A stretch of DNA of 64,000 nt from NCBI RefSeq assembly GCF_000006565.2, contig NC_031473.1, positions 2,582,134 to 2,646,133 of the forward strand, in the 5' to 3' direction. Of the stretch, positions 49,919 through 61,501 are shown in pieces. Position 1 is the first letter of the stretch. Each line of letters starts with the position of its first letter. The position numbers and the translations under genes were made by a program. The stretch is from Toxoplasma gondii ME49. Lineage: Eukaryota; Apicomplexa; Conoidasida; Eucoccidiorida; Sarcocystidae. The notes beneath the pieces are model-generated. The model had not been told where the DNA came from, did not search any database, and worked only from the letters and a program-made list of their open reading frames with translations.

Positions 49919-51733
49919 GTATATGCCTGTTCAAATATATATGTATGTGTGCGTATACATAGAATATTCACATGCATTTGTGTATTTGTATATGCATATA
50001 CATATATGGACGTATTAATTTTTTGTGGCTTTTTTCGTTTTGGTTCAGCGTACTATCGGTCGGCAATGGGAGCGCTGGTGGTTTTCGATATTACAAAGCG
50101 AGAGTCCTTTGAATGTGAGTTTTCTTTTCGCATTTCTCTGATCATTGGAGCTCAATTCGTCTCCTCTTTCATTTGAATTTCCCGAATTTTTTACAATTTT
50201 CTTATTTCTTTGGTGTCTTGCGTTTTCATTATTTTTCTCATTTTATGTGTCTCTTGAGTGTCTTCTGCTAGTCCATCTTTTGCCCGGTGGTCTTTGATGG
50301 CGATGTTTATCTCCGAAAGGACAGAGAAGAGCAATCGATTCGCTGAGTGTGTCTGACTGCGAAAAATCAGTGTTTCTCGTCAGTTCACTACTGTGCTGAG
50401 GCCGTACACGAACCATCGAATTCAGTGAAGTTTCTCTGTTAACTGCGCCTTTTGATCTCCTCCGGATTTGGGTTTTCCCCGCTCTTTCCGTGGCTACTCG
50501 CTGTTCTGTTATTGCCGGCCTCACTTTTCCACTTTTTTCTTCGTACTTCGCTCCCGTTTTCCCTTTGCTCTTCTCCACTTCCCGACTCTCTTCTGTTCTG
50601 CACGCTCCGCAGCGACACTCGAATTGTGCGATTGGAGGGAACTGCTCACTCGAGATTCTCTTCTGGCTGTTTCGCTTGTGCTGGAAACCCAGTTGTTTCC
50701 ACATTGCACCTTTTTTCAGTTTCTGGAATGTCCTTTTACAACTTTTCTCCTTTCAGCTGTGCAGTCTTGGCTGCGCGAGTTGGAGGACCGCGCGCCCCAA
50801 AATGTGCAGAAAGTTCTCGTCGGCAACAAAGCCGATGTAGAAAATCGAGTGAGTTCTCTCGTTGGCAGTGGTCTCTTGAAACGCCTCACGTCTCTTCTGT
50901 CCGCTTCCAGAGCAGCCTTGGGCTAGTCGTCACCTCTCAAATGCGTATTTCTCCCCGTCTACGCAAAGACGCGTATGTATGTCTTTGTGTATATGCAAAG
51001 AAAACCCCAATGCCCGTGTCCAAATATTTCTGAGCTTTGACTTCCGCCGTCATGCTTAGAACGGCGTGAGTTTCTTTGTAGTTCTTGCTTACGCTTTGCT
51101 GGATTTCGTGTGACTCCAGGTCCTCCCCCTATTGAAGTATTTGCTTTGTTCCACTCTTGGCTAGTACTCGTTTAGTCTTCTTACCTATGCAGGCACTAGA
51201 ATCGCTTGCCTTTGCTTCGTCTGCGCCCTCGATGGTTTGACCCGACACTTGTCTGCATCCTCTTGCGTCGGCCTGCATGGTTTTTTTCTCTGCGTCTCTC
51301 TGCGAGCGTTTCTTCTCTCGCGTAGGCTGTGTCGAGAGAAGAAGCGCGTCGCTTGGCAGGGGAGCACAACTTGCATTACATCGAAACGAGCGCGAAGACG
51401 GGGCAGCATGTGAGAACGGCGTTTGTCGACTTGACGCTCCAAGTTCTCCGCTGCCTTCGCCAGCTGGAGCTGCAGTGCACATATACCTCCGACAAGGTGG
51501 ATGGACAGAGCGACACAAGTCGCATCAATCACGCACTGAGCAACGGCACTTTGGACGTCGTTCAACTCGCTGAGGGCCCGGTGGAGAGACAAGGGGGTCT
51601 GCTTGGAGAAACTTTCGGGCGATTCTTCGGAAAGAAAAGGAACAGGAGTTCTGCCGTTCGAAGGGGCACAGTGCGAATGCAGTTCCACAGATACCCTGTC
51701 GACGACTACCTCGATTCCTGTCTCGACGTCTAG
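47838..51733 (+). CDS. Rab-type small GTPase with N-terminal extension and altered switch II (457 aa, 5 exons)
   Basis: Exons 47838-48465, 49281-49460, 50049-50114, 50757-50848 and 51326-51733; phases fit, total 1374 nt. Rab GTPases direct vesicle identity and fusion. The G domain starts near residue 200. Its motifs are [14 protein letters not shown] (P-loop), TTLGVDF (switch I), [11 protein letters not shown] (switch II), [26 protein letters not shown] (base-binding) and ETSAK. His261 replaces the catalytic Gln (normally WDTAGQE), which predicts very slow GTP hydrolysis. The C-terminus is longer than usual and ends SCLDV. There is no double-Cys prenylation motif, only one Cys in a non-canonical CaaX position. 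The first 180 residues are dominated by poly-Ser from a CT-rich tract. No other in-frame Met exists in exon 1, so either this extension is real or an upstream exon is spliced past it (see findings). I do not assign a Rab subfamily. Confidence 0.83.
47930..48180. repeat. CT-rich tract (poly-Ser coding or intronic pyrimidine tract)
   Basis: About 250 bp of almost pure TCC/TCT/CTT repeats on the + strand, ending in CCTCCCAG at 48173-48180. In the chosen frame it codes mainly Ser; in the next frame mainly Leu/Pro, also open for a long way. It looks equally like a polypyrimidine tract before a splice acceptor. Confidence 0.75.
49486..49921. repeat. Cluster of (TA)n, (TAGA)n and (TC)n microsatellites in intron 2 of the Rab-type gene
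   Basis: Intron 2 (49461-50048) is built largely of simple sequence: TA at 49486-49500 followed by TAGA units to about 49513, TA at 49646-49668, and a TC run followed by TA at about 49885-49920. Many TATG/TGTA steps lie between them. It is the most repeat-dense intron of the window. Confidence 0.85.
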
Positions 51734-54343
51734 GGAAGGAAAAGGTAGAAACGAATCTTCTTTTTGTGATGCCCAGGGACGAAGCGAAAGAAACCCTACA
51801 CTTGGTGGGAATGCGTCTCGTCTCAGGTGGATGCGAGGCGCACGACCACACTAACTGAACTGGCTTCCTTGCTGACATGGATCCGGATCTTTCGCATAGA
51901 AAGAGAGAAAAAGAGAAGGACGGAGACGACAGAAACAGGTTGCACTCCCCTCGTCTGTCGAGACACAGTGCGACGTCTCACTTGATGTCACTGCTGCTTC
52001 TTCTAAAGGCGTTGAACGCTGGCAAGTGCACAGGATGTTTCCTCGTCTGTCGAAGTGTTAGAGTGATTTTTGACACTATTTGTGGCACAGAGGTCCTTGA
52101 AACTACACGATTAAATTGTAGACTTTCACGCAGTGAGCTAAAGAGAGCTAAGTAGTTACACGGAGCTTGACAAACAGAGTTGATTCATCAGGAAACGACA
52201 CAACGACGCTTAACATCCCTTTTCCTTGAGATGCACTTCTCGCCGTGAGTACGAAGTCGAAGTACCGAGTTATTTTTAGGCACACAGCTTTAAAACGGAT
52301 TGAAAATGCGAAGAGCACAACGTAGAGCCCTTGCCGTCTTTTAAAGGGGATTTTGTAGTGTTGTTTTTATCCAGGCTTCTCTCGATCTTCCCCGTTCTTT
52401 GTCGTAACATGCAACTCGCGTTGCCTGTCACTTCGCTCACAGGCGATTCAACAAGGGAAAGTACATTCGTGTTTGTCAAGTTCGTTTACGACCGACGCCG
52501 ACCGCCCTTTCACGTTAAGAATTCTGATTGCGTTTAAAGCACTTAAAACTCTATACGTGTATTTAGATACAGATACGCACGCATCTGTCTTCACGCAAGT
52601 GTCTCTCACAGTTGGCTGTTCGAAGTCAAGTCGACTGATCCAACGCAAAGACGAAGGACAGCAGAGTGTGTGTTGTTATTGCTTTTTCAGAAAGTGCTCA
52701 GTAGAGAAAAAGGCCCCTGATCGAAGTCGTGAGCAGAGACAGGTCTTCGCTTGAATACAGTTAAAGACTTTGTAGGGGGTAGACGTGCGGGCGAATAGCT
52801 CTGCCGAAAATCATCAGGCACGTGAGCACCGACCAGGTAACTGAAGACAGACTCTTTGCTGCACAAAAACGGTTACAAATTGCCGTTAGTGTGGCGACCA
52901 GCTTAAGTCTACTATGAATTGTTTCCATGGTACAACATCAGACAGGTGAAACAGTTGACCGGTTCGAGTGGATTGTGCGGTGTTTTTTGCGGTTTTCATT
53001 AATGGGACCACAGTTCCCTGGGAGCCTCAAACGGCAGCGACTGTCGTTTCACCACACGAGGAGAGAGGTAAATGACGGCTCCGTTCCAGGACGCGCACTG
53101 GCGGCGGCAGGGAATGCCCCGATAAAAGAAACGGCAAGCTCGACTTCCTCCTTTCTCCACAATGGCTTTTTCCTTACGGCTAGAAAGACAACCTCGACGA
53201 CGAATATTCGGTTCGGATTTTTATCTCTTCTCGTTTGTTTGCGATTAGGGTTATGTCCCCACGGTGAACTGTAGCTTCCTAAACCGCACGCACAGCCCGC
53301 ATTGGAGGACCCTAAAACTGAAGTTACATATTCACTTTCCCTCTTTCTTCCCGCTCTTGAAGGGTAGAAGTGTCCATCACAGAAACCCTTCCTCTTGCGA
53401 CATTTGGTCGTCTCTTCCATCGTCAATCAAGCAATCTTCTTACAGTCTATCCACAAGACGCGCGGAGACGCCTTTCTCTGTCGCAAGAAAGCTCGCGCAG
53501 AGCTGTATAAAACGGGACTTACGATTTCTGAAACTATTCACCACCTAGAATACTGAAAATGTTTCCAGTTCAGGGAAGCGGAAACGCGCGTTCTTTGTCA
53601 TCGCTGTCCACCTTCCCACACCACTGGACTCGTTACGCCAGCTGCAAGATATTTACCAGTAAAGTGCATGCCTCTAAGTAATACAAAGATCTGCCACAAC
53701 ATGCTCTCCGTGTCAGGGTATATCGCATTCACTTCCGTGGCCCTTCGACCTCCCTGTCTTCTTTCCTCGTTGGTGCGGCTGTCTCAGGAGACGTGGACAA
53801 CTACAGAGAAAACCCAGTGAAACGAAGCGAGGCAGCCACGCGACAGCGCGCCCTCGCAGCTTTTCAATTTCTGAATTTCTTCGGCAGAAACCCGTTTTCG
53901 AAGGCAAGGAAAATCAAAAGTTAACCGATTGGACCACATGACCACACGAACACGCGCACTCACTGTTAAAACAGAGCGTGTGGAACAGCGTCCCTGCTAT
54001 GTTTTGTTGCGACTTTGAATTCCCTAAAGAAGAAAAAAGGCACGTGGGCAGACGCTTGGGATATTCACCTCTTTCGACTACGCAAGAAGGCGCAGCGAAG
54101 TTCCACGCCCTAAAGACTTCCAGAATCAACACAACATGCGCAAACCCCCACATGTAGCATCAAGACACAAAGTCACCGACACTACTTTCTGCCCAGACTT
54201 CCAGTGTGCATACACCCGAACTGCGCGGTGTCAACCGGCGTCCCGCCTGGATGTGCACAGACTTGTACAACACACATATATACCATTCTGCAGAAGACGC
54301 CAAGCAGCTGGGCAATCTTCGCATTCCGCATTTGCGCCCCCAC
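51734..54343. other. Convergent intergenic region, no supported gene
   Basis: Holds the 3' UTRs of the Rab-type gene (+) and the AT-hook gene (-). Open frames are short, without recognisable products. A TGCATGC motif is at about 53664. I see no repeat or RNA gene. Confidence 0.5.
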
Positions 54344-57300
54344 TCAAAGGCATTCTTCCCGGTTGTCTTCTTGCTTCGCGGTTTCCTCATCGGTTGTCTC
54401 CCTCATCTCCTTCTCCTCATCCGGGGACGTTTTAGAATCCTCTTGCGTCACGAGTTCTCGCCTTCTTTCGGCGCTCCCTGCCGCTCTCCGTGCCTCCACC
54501 ACAGTCTCGCCCTCGAGCGTCCCTTCCGAGCTTTCGTCTAGCTCGTTCTTCCCCTCTTCGTCGCCGTCACTACCTTCCCTTCTCTCATTCTCCTCCTCGT
54601 CGACCTTCCTTTCTTCACTCTTCTTCTCATCCTTCTGCTCTTCACTCTGTTGTCGGCTTTCGTCTCCTGCTGTAAGCGCCTTTTCAGGCTCTTCTTCTTC
54701 CTCCAGAACCCCCGCCACGCGACCTGCGGCACCAGGCGGAGCCTCCACCTCGCCAGTCGTCTCTGTTTCTGGCTTCTGCTCCCCTTCCCCTCTCTCCTCG
54801 TCTCCTCCACACGCTGCTCCACACCCCGGGTCTCGCGGCCGCCTCGTCTCGGTTTCCGACGCAGGCTCCCCTCCGCGACTCTCTCCTCCGCTCGCCAGCA
54901 CATGACGTCTCAGCTGCTGCGCCATGAGCTGCACGAATTGCATGTGAACTGTCCCGCTCTCCAGGAGCGACTGGAGACAGGCCTTCATGGTGGAATCTGT
55001 CCCCGGGCCCTCGGACTCGTCTGTGTCTTCTCGACTTCGCTTCTCGCCCTGCTCGCAGTTGTCCGGTGGGAGCCGCGACTGCGCGCGGCCCCTTCGCTCC
55101 TGAGCGCGGAAACTGGCGATCACTCGCAGCAACGCTTGCTGGACTTCGAACAACATCGCGCACTGCATGAACTGCGCCATGAATGAGTAGTGGGCTGTGA
55201 GCTGCAGAAGGGCGTGGGTGTCCGACGAGAGGGCCTCTAACAAGCGCGACGAGGAGACACCTCCGGCCGCAGTCCCGCCTTCTGGCGCCCCTCCACTCAA
55301 CAAGCTCCCGAGAGCCTCGGAGAAGCCGCGAGATCCCAGCGGTTGCTGGGGATTTGCCTCCGAAGGGAACAGAGCAGGGGCAAGTACTGCTGCGCCACTG
55401 CATGCGCTAAATTTGGGTCGCTCACTGCTCTTCTTCTCGCCGGACTCTCGCTTCCTGCCCACGCCAGCGATACCCGGAAGCGTCCCCAAGAAACTCAGAG
55501 CGCTCTGACGGGCCTCTTCGTCGCCCCCACGCCGCAGCCCCGCGCTCGCTCCACACCTGTCTCTGCCCCACAAGAGCGACCCCGCCATCGCCGCGGACGA
55601 CGCAGCCGCCGCCGCCACCGCCGCGTTCGAGTTCGCACGCGCGGGCAGGCTGCGGAGCTTGAGGACCAGAGACCCGGGGCCCCGCAGAGCCTCGAGCCCG
55701 GGAGTCTCTCTCTTCTCCTTCAGCTGGAGGGTCTGCGCCTGACCGCCCTCGTTCTTTGCTTCGCGTCCCCACGCCTCCGTTTCGTTCGCCTCACCGGCGC
55801 CGTCTACCCCCCCAGCAGACCCAATCTCGATCTCGAGTCCTCCTGTCTTTGCCGCTTCCCCAGCCCTCCTTTCTCGGGCTTCCTCCGCGCTTGAGACTCC
55901 TACCTTTCGGTCCTTCTGCTGAAACAACAGGCTCGCGGCGAAGTCCGCCTGCGGCAGGGCCCCTGTGGAAAACAGAGATCCCACCGGCGAAGCACTGGCC
56001 AAGGCCTGCACGCACTCAAGGAGAGCCTTGGCGTCGGCCACGGCTCCGTTCCCTCCTTCGCGAGCTTGACTGTCTCCGTCTCCGCCAGCGACAACCGGCG
56101 AACCGCCTGTCTCTGTCTCCTGGACCCCAGAAGAACGCCCTGCCCTCGGGGACTGCATCCCGGAGTCCAGCTGGTTTTCGGCACCACGGGCTCCCATATG
56201 CGTTGACATCGGAGACAGCGAAAAGTTCTCCAAAGGTGCATCTTTACGTTCTTCACTTTTCCCCACGGAGGCCAGACCACGTTCCACCTGTCGCTCGTCT
56301 CGCTGTTCCTGGCTCTCGGCCAGGTGGTGGTCTAGCGCCTTCAAAAGAATTTCGATTTGCCGCATCTCCTCCTCCATCGCCCCACTCGCGGTCCCGTCTC
56401 TGTCCCCGCTCTGCTCCGTAAGGAAATCGAGGCCCTGCCCCGCGCCACTCCGTCTCGGGGCCTCTCCGGGCCCTGTCGCAACCCCGTCGGGTCCGTTGCC
56501 GCCCCCGCACGCGCCGCTGCGCTCCAGGGCGCGCCGGACGGATGCGCCAGGCCCAATGTCAGCGGCGGCTGCCGCCTCGGCGACTTGCAGCATCAGAGAC
56601 CGAAGAGAATCCATGTCAGCCCCGCGTGCTTGCGCTGAGTTCGCCACGTCCAGTTCTTCCTCAAGAAGGCGAGAGAGGTCCGACAGCTGGCCGCCCTCTT
56701 GCGGCGCAGCCCCCTCAAAAAGCCGCGGGCGTTTGGAGGCATGGGCCCCGAGCTCCTGGCCTGAATCGCCCCGCGCGTGCAACTTCCCTGGAGCTCCCAC
56801 AGACGAAGCAAGATGGGCCTGTTGGAGGTTTCCTTCACCCAGGAACCGCGAAGAGAGGAACTCGTCGCGTTTAAGGTTTATAGCCTCCTTGTCTCCCGTT
56901 TGAGAGAGATCCCCTCTCTCCGACACCCCGGGAGCCCCGAAGCCGGAGAACTCTTCTGTCTTCAAGAGATTCAGTGCCGAGACGGCCGCCGAACTGCCGC
57001 TGAACTGGGAGTAGCCCTGCGCCCCGGTCTGGGCCCCAAGCAGCTCGCCGCCGTTCCCGTCCGATGCGTCCGCGCCGTTGCTGAGCCCGCCGGCCCCGGG
57101 GAGATCGAAGGGGTCTGCGGCGTCAGGCCCGACGCCCTTCTGAGCGAGATCGAGGCCCAACTCCTCTCGGAGCGCGGCGAGAGACCCAAGGTTCGATCGC
57201 GGCTTTCTGGGGCGCCCGCGAGCGCGCTTCTCAAGGCCCACGCCGTTCGCTCTCTGCTCGCTCGCGGCCGTCCCCAGAACTCCCGGTGGCAGAAAGAGAC

Positions 57301-60300
57301 CCTGGCGCCCAGCCGCGTGCGGCGTTTCCTCCTCCTGCATCAACTCGTCGCTTGTTCCTCGCTCCTGCCTGTTCAGACTCCCGGCCAGAAGCTCCTGGAG
57401 GGCCTCGGCGCCGAGCCACGACGGACCCGCTACAGGGTTCGGGCGCTCTTCCTCGCCCTCGAGACCCGGCTCTCTATCTCCGCCTGAGGAGGGCCGCCGC
57501 AGAGACAGCGCGGCGCAGATCCCCTCGGCGGAAGACTCGAAGGAAGAGATCACGCCGCCCGTCGAGAGGCGCGGCCCGGAGAACGGAGACGGAGGCGCCG
57601 CAGTCTCTCCCAGTTCCAGCGACGCGCTGTGGTGGAACGGCGGAGGATATACAGAAGAGAGCGCCTCGCTGTCCTCCACGACACTTGCCTGCTCAGCTTT
57701 GTCGCACTCCTCCTGCGCCGCTCCCGCCACCAGCAGGTCATTCGATGGGCCCTGGGGGCCAGAGGCCCACGCGAAGGCCTCGCCGTGCCCCCCCAGATTC
57801 GCCACCTGCGCCAACGCCTGAGAAGTCACTTCGGGACCTGCATGCGGAGAGGCCGCCTCCGGGGACGACGCATTCTGCAACACTTCCTCGTTGCTGAAAA
57901 GACAACAGAGGACACCCGCGTGATGGCTGTGCGGTTAGGGAACGATCGACAAATTGACGGGTGATGCAAAAACTCCACAGGTCGGGGGAGAGAGTACAGT
58001 TGGGGGCGGGGCCGGGAAACAAGGTGTAGGAACTGAAAAAGGCATCTGATAGGAGAGAGTCCTTCGGCAGCGACAGAGGAGGTTTCGGACAGACACAGTT
58101 TAGGGTTTGAGGCAAGAGAAAGACGGCTCGGAGCGTTTCAGATCCCCGTGGACCAAGAAGGCAGAAGGTCGCAGAGACTCACGGCACACAGGGCCGGCGT
58201 GACAAAGAGTGCTCGCCGGCAAGGAATCCGTCAAAAGACGGATTTGGAGAACAATGGCGACGAGAGAACTGAACGAAGATGGCGCAATCCGCGGGAACAG
58301 AAGACTTCTGAAAAAGATGTGAAGAGGCTCAGGGAGTGTGACAGATAACAGAAAGAACGACTTGCAAACTTACTCGCTCTGGCCCCCCTCCTTGGCTGTG
58401 AGGGCGTCGCATTTGTGCGTTAGTGCCGTGCACTTCAGCAGGAAGTCCCAGACGTCGGCTCCCATTAAGTGAGTGACTTTGAACAGTTCCTGAATGCGTG
58501 AATCGGACAAAAGAGTCGAACGAGGCAGTGCAGTGACGTCGACAGAGAGGGCTACACACATTCACTGAACGAAGCCTCAAACCGATCCAAATGAACACCC
58601 AAGTCGACCGAACAACAAGCATCCAACGACAAACAGGACGACACAGCGAGAATTTCTGAATGTGCGGAAACGCTCCTCTTTTACTTTGAAAACACAAGTC
58701 TTGGAATTCGTAAATGCAGGAACTAACCAAACGTAACCTTTTCGACTATCTCCTCTTTAGCAATACCGAATAACAAAGTTCAACTCTAGCAGAATCCTTC
58801 CGTGTCACTTCAAAGGACCTTAACTCCGACACGCAGAGAACCAAAGCCTACCTGGACAGTCGCGAGAGTGAACAGATCCCGGCGATAAAGGCCTTCAGCC
58901 ATCAGGCGCTTCTGCCAGTAGTCCGGATCCGACCAGTAAACCCCGCGGAGCTTGCGGAGAAGGAGGCGGCGGCCGTCCGCACCCACGGGCCAAGCAAAGC
59001 CATGGACCCAGGACTCGTACGAATAGAGATGAGGATTCTTCAACAATTCCACCGCAAAGCTGCTCCCCGACACCTACACAAAAATGACAGACAGCACGAA
59101 ACCAATACACACCAGAACAAACACACAGACATATCAAACGTACACCAGCATACACATAAATATATATACTTACATATAAATAGATATATACTTTCTAGGA
59201 GGAAAGAGCCTGACAGGTGGCAGCACACTCTTCAAAGGACACAAAGACATGCACCGAAAAACCAAGAATCGACCAGGACAGGTGCAGAAAAAGTACCATT
59301 TGGAAGACCCAGACACCCAAAACGATTCACGCTACACCCAGAAACAGCCTAAGCACATACACGTATATGCATCAAATATACAAAAAACACACGTACATAC
59401 ACATATGCGTTTCCAGATAATACTGCTGCTTCGACCCTTGTCTGCATACCTTGGAGAGGTCGACGTGTTTGGCTTCTTCAGCGAAGGGGCCAAGTTGCTC
59501 CATTTGTCTGTACGCGAGATCATACTTCGTTCGTTTTCTGCGGTTTCTTCCGCCTCGCCTGACGACTCCCGCAGGCGAGACGCTCTTCACCATGACGGAA
59601 GTCATTGAACTAGAGTGCGGCACGAGAGACGCCCCGTAGCTCGACGGAGTGGTCCCTGCCGAGGAGGGGGCTGACGTGACGAGGCCACGGGAGAGCGCGT
59701 GTGGACGCGACGCCTGGGTCCTGTCTCCACTCTTCTGCCCGGACCTGACCTTCTGCTGTCTAGGGGCCTTCTCGCCCGCGAAGGCGCCAAGCAGGCCCGC
59801 GGACCGGGCGGCGAGACCCTCAGACCCAAGCTGGAGCCCAAAGGCGTCGAGGGCTGCCCCGTGGAGATGGCTGGGCGACTCCTCAGTGTCCGGAAAGCCC
59901 GCAGGACCCCGGAGGCCCAGTACCCGCGGCGTGGGGGTCCCGTTAGACGCTTCCTCGTGCATCAGCGACGCCGAGAGCGCGACCAGGTCTGCGGGGAGTC
60001 CCTCGTTTGGCCTCTTTGACAGGGAAGACGACGCGTTGCTCGCACACTCGAGCCACATTGAGAGACCCGCGGGCGAGCTCAGGAGGCGTCGGCCTTCTTC
60101 AAGAAGGTCGCCTGGCAGAGAGCCGGGGCCCAACTCTTGAGTCGCAGCGGAGTTCGCCCCATCGCGGGGCTCTGACACGCGGTCTCCGACAAACTGGCCT
60201 TCTGCCTTCCCCAAGGCGGAGGCGAGAGACAGCAGCCGACTCCGCTCGCTGTCTCCGTCGCACCGTCCACCGAGGCCTTGGGCCGAGGCGATCTCCGCCG

Positions 60301-61501
60301 CGACCGCGGCGAGGCCCCTCGCAAAGTCGACCTCGGGGCGGAGCTCTGCGTCTCCCAAAACGCTCGGCGTCGTCCTGTTGCTTTCGGCCGCCTTTCCGTC
60401 TCGATCGGCCAGAAAGGCGTCGGCGAGAACTGAAGAGAGGGGGTCGTCGCCTGGTTTCTGGGCCTCTGCGTCGCGCCCCAGCAGCGTCTGCCTGAACGCC
60501 TTCGCGTCGCCTTCTTCGAGAGCTGTAGGCGACGCGGGTTCGCTCCCGCCAGGCACGACCTCTGTGCGGACTCTCTTTCTGCGGGGGTTTTCTTCGTCCT
60601 TCACGGCCAGAAAGTCGCGCTCCGCTGCAGATCTGAAGTCTTGACCAAGGCTCTCGATTTCAAGCGTTGTCGCACTCGCCGCATCTCCGGGGCTGGACAC
60701 ACTTCCGAAGGTAGCAGCGTCCTTCCCAGAGACGCCCGCGAACTGGCGAATCCGACGCAGCGCCGCTTTTCTTGAGCTGCGTTCTGCCCTCGCGCTGGGG
60801 CCTGTATTTCCATTCAACTCTTTCGTGCAAGGACTCTCAGGATCCTCCGAGTCTGATACGCGCCCGCCCAGAGACGCACAATCTTCCATCTTCTTGGTGC
60901 TCACGAGGGCCTCGAAGCTCTCGTCCTCTGCGCTTGCCTTGCGCTCTGTCTCCTCCGAGTGTCGCGGGGAAATACTCTTCTTCGCTTCGTCCCCTTCGGG
61001 CCCCAGCCCCTCGCGCCGGCCCCCGCGCGCCCGACGGACTGGGCTCGCGGTTTCGCCACTCGATGCCTGCAACAGGTCTTCGGGTCCAAAGCCTTTGGAG
61101 ACACTCTTCGGCGTGGCGCCAGAGGCGTCGAGCGCCCAGGGCGTGCGGGGACTGCCATCTTCGCGGCTAGCTGCGCTGTCGCACTCGTCTTGCGGGACCG
61201 CTGTCGAGGCGGACGACGTAGAAGACACCTGAAGAGAAAGGAAGACGGAGTTGCTTTTCGGGCTCGCGAGACTCGCTGCTGTCGGAGACATGGATGCCAG
61301 ACTCGTTTTGTCTCCACGGCCGTCCGCAGATAACGCGGGCGGTGCCATGCTCGCGGAGCTTGGCGCTTCCATCGCGACAGACAGACTGTGGGGGGCAGGA
61401 AGGGCGCGAGAGAGAGACAGGGGAGAGGATGAGAGAAGGGACGAGGCGGCTGCGGCGGATTCGAGGAGCTCCTTAGGTTCGCTCGACAACGGATCCGTCA
61501 T
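54344..61501 (-). CDS. Large nuclear-type protein with AT-hook motif (1979 aa, 4 exons), function unknown
   Basis: Exons in coding order: 61501-59450, 59073-58852, 58489-58374, 57893-54344; phases agree, total 5940 nt. The protein is mostly Ser/Gly/Ala/Glu-rich low complexity. A conserved-looking core is spread over the end of exon 1, exons 2 and 3 (about residues 650-800). It starts with a basic nuclear-localisation-like NRRKRTK, then KYDLAYRQMEQLGPFAEEAK. Next is a Trp/Tyr-rich stretch with SYESWVHGFAWPVG and LRGVYWSDPDYWQKRL, then ELFKVTHLMGADVWDFLLKC. Near residue 1022 is an AT-hook (RGRPRKPR), a minor-groove DNA-binding motif. Helical segments lie at about 1690-1740 (TAHYSFMAQFMQCAMLFEVQQALLRV) and somewhat later (HMQFVQLMAQQLRRHV). 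The C-terminus is highly acidic. A DNA- or chromatin-associated role is inferred from the AT-hook and basic patch only. The GVYW...W pattern recalls AP2 domains, but the match is too weak to call. Start 61501 follows GGGAAG; an ATG at 61597 would add 32 residues. Confidence 0.74.
59158..59195. repeat. TA-rich simple sequence in AT-hook gene intron 1
   Basis: Interrupted TATA/TACA repeats in the 376-nt first intron (59074-59449), flanked by CACA-rich sequence. Confidence 0.7.

Noticed and set aside
54500..57900. Several + frames of 100-236 codons opposite the AT-hook gene
   Set aside because: Arg/Pro/Ser-rich shadows of the low-complexity minus-strand exon.
58852..59073. AP2 DNA-binding domain in exon 2 of the AT-hook gene
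   Set aside because: Only the GVYW...W pattern fits; the conserved helix of AP2 is not evident, so it is kept as a speculation rather than a call.
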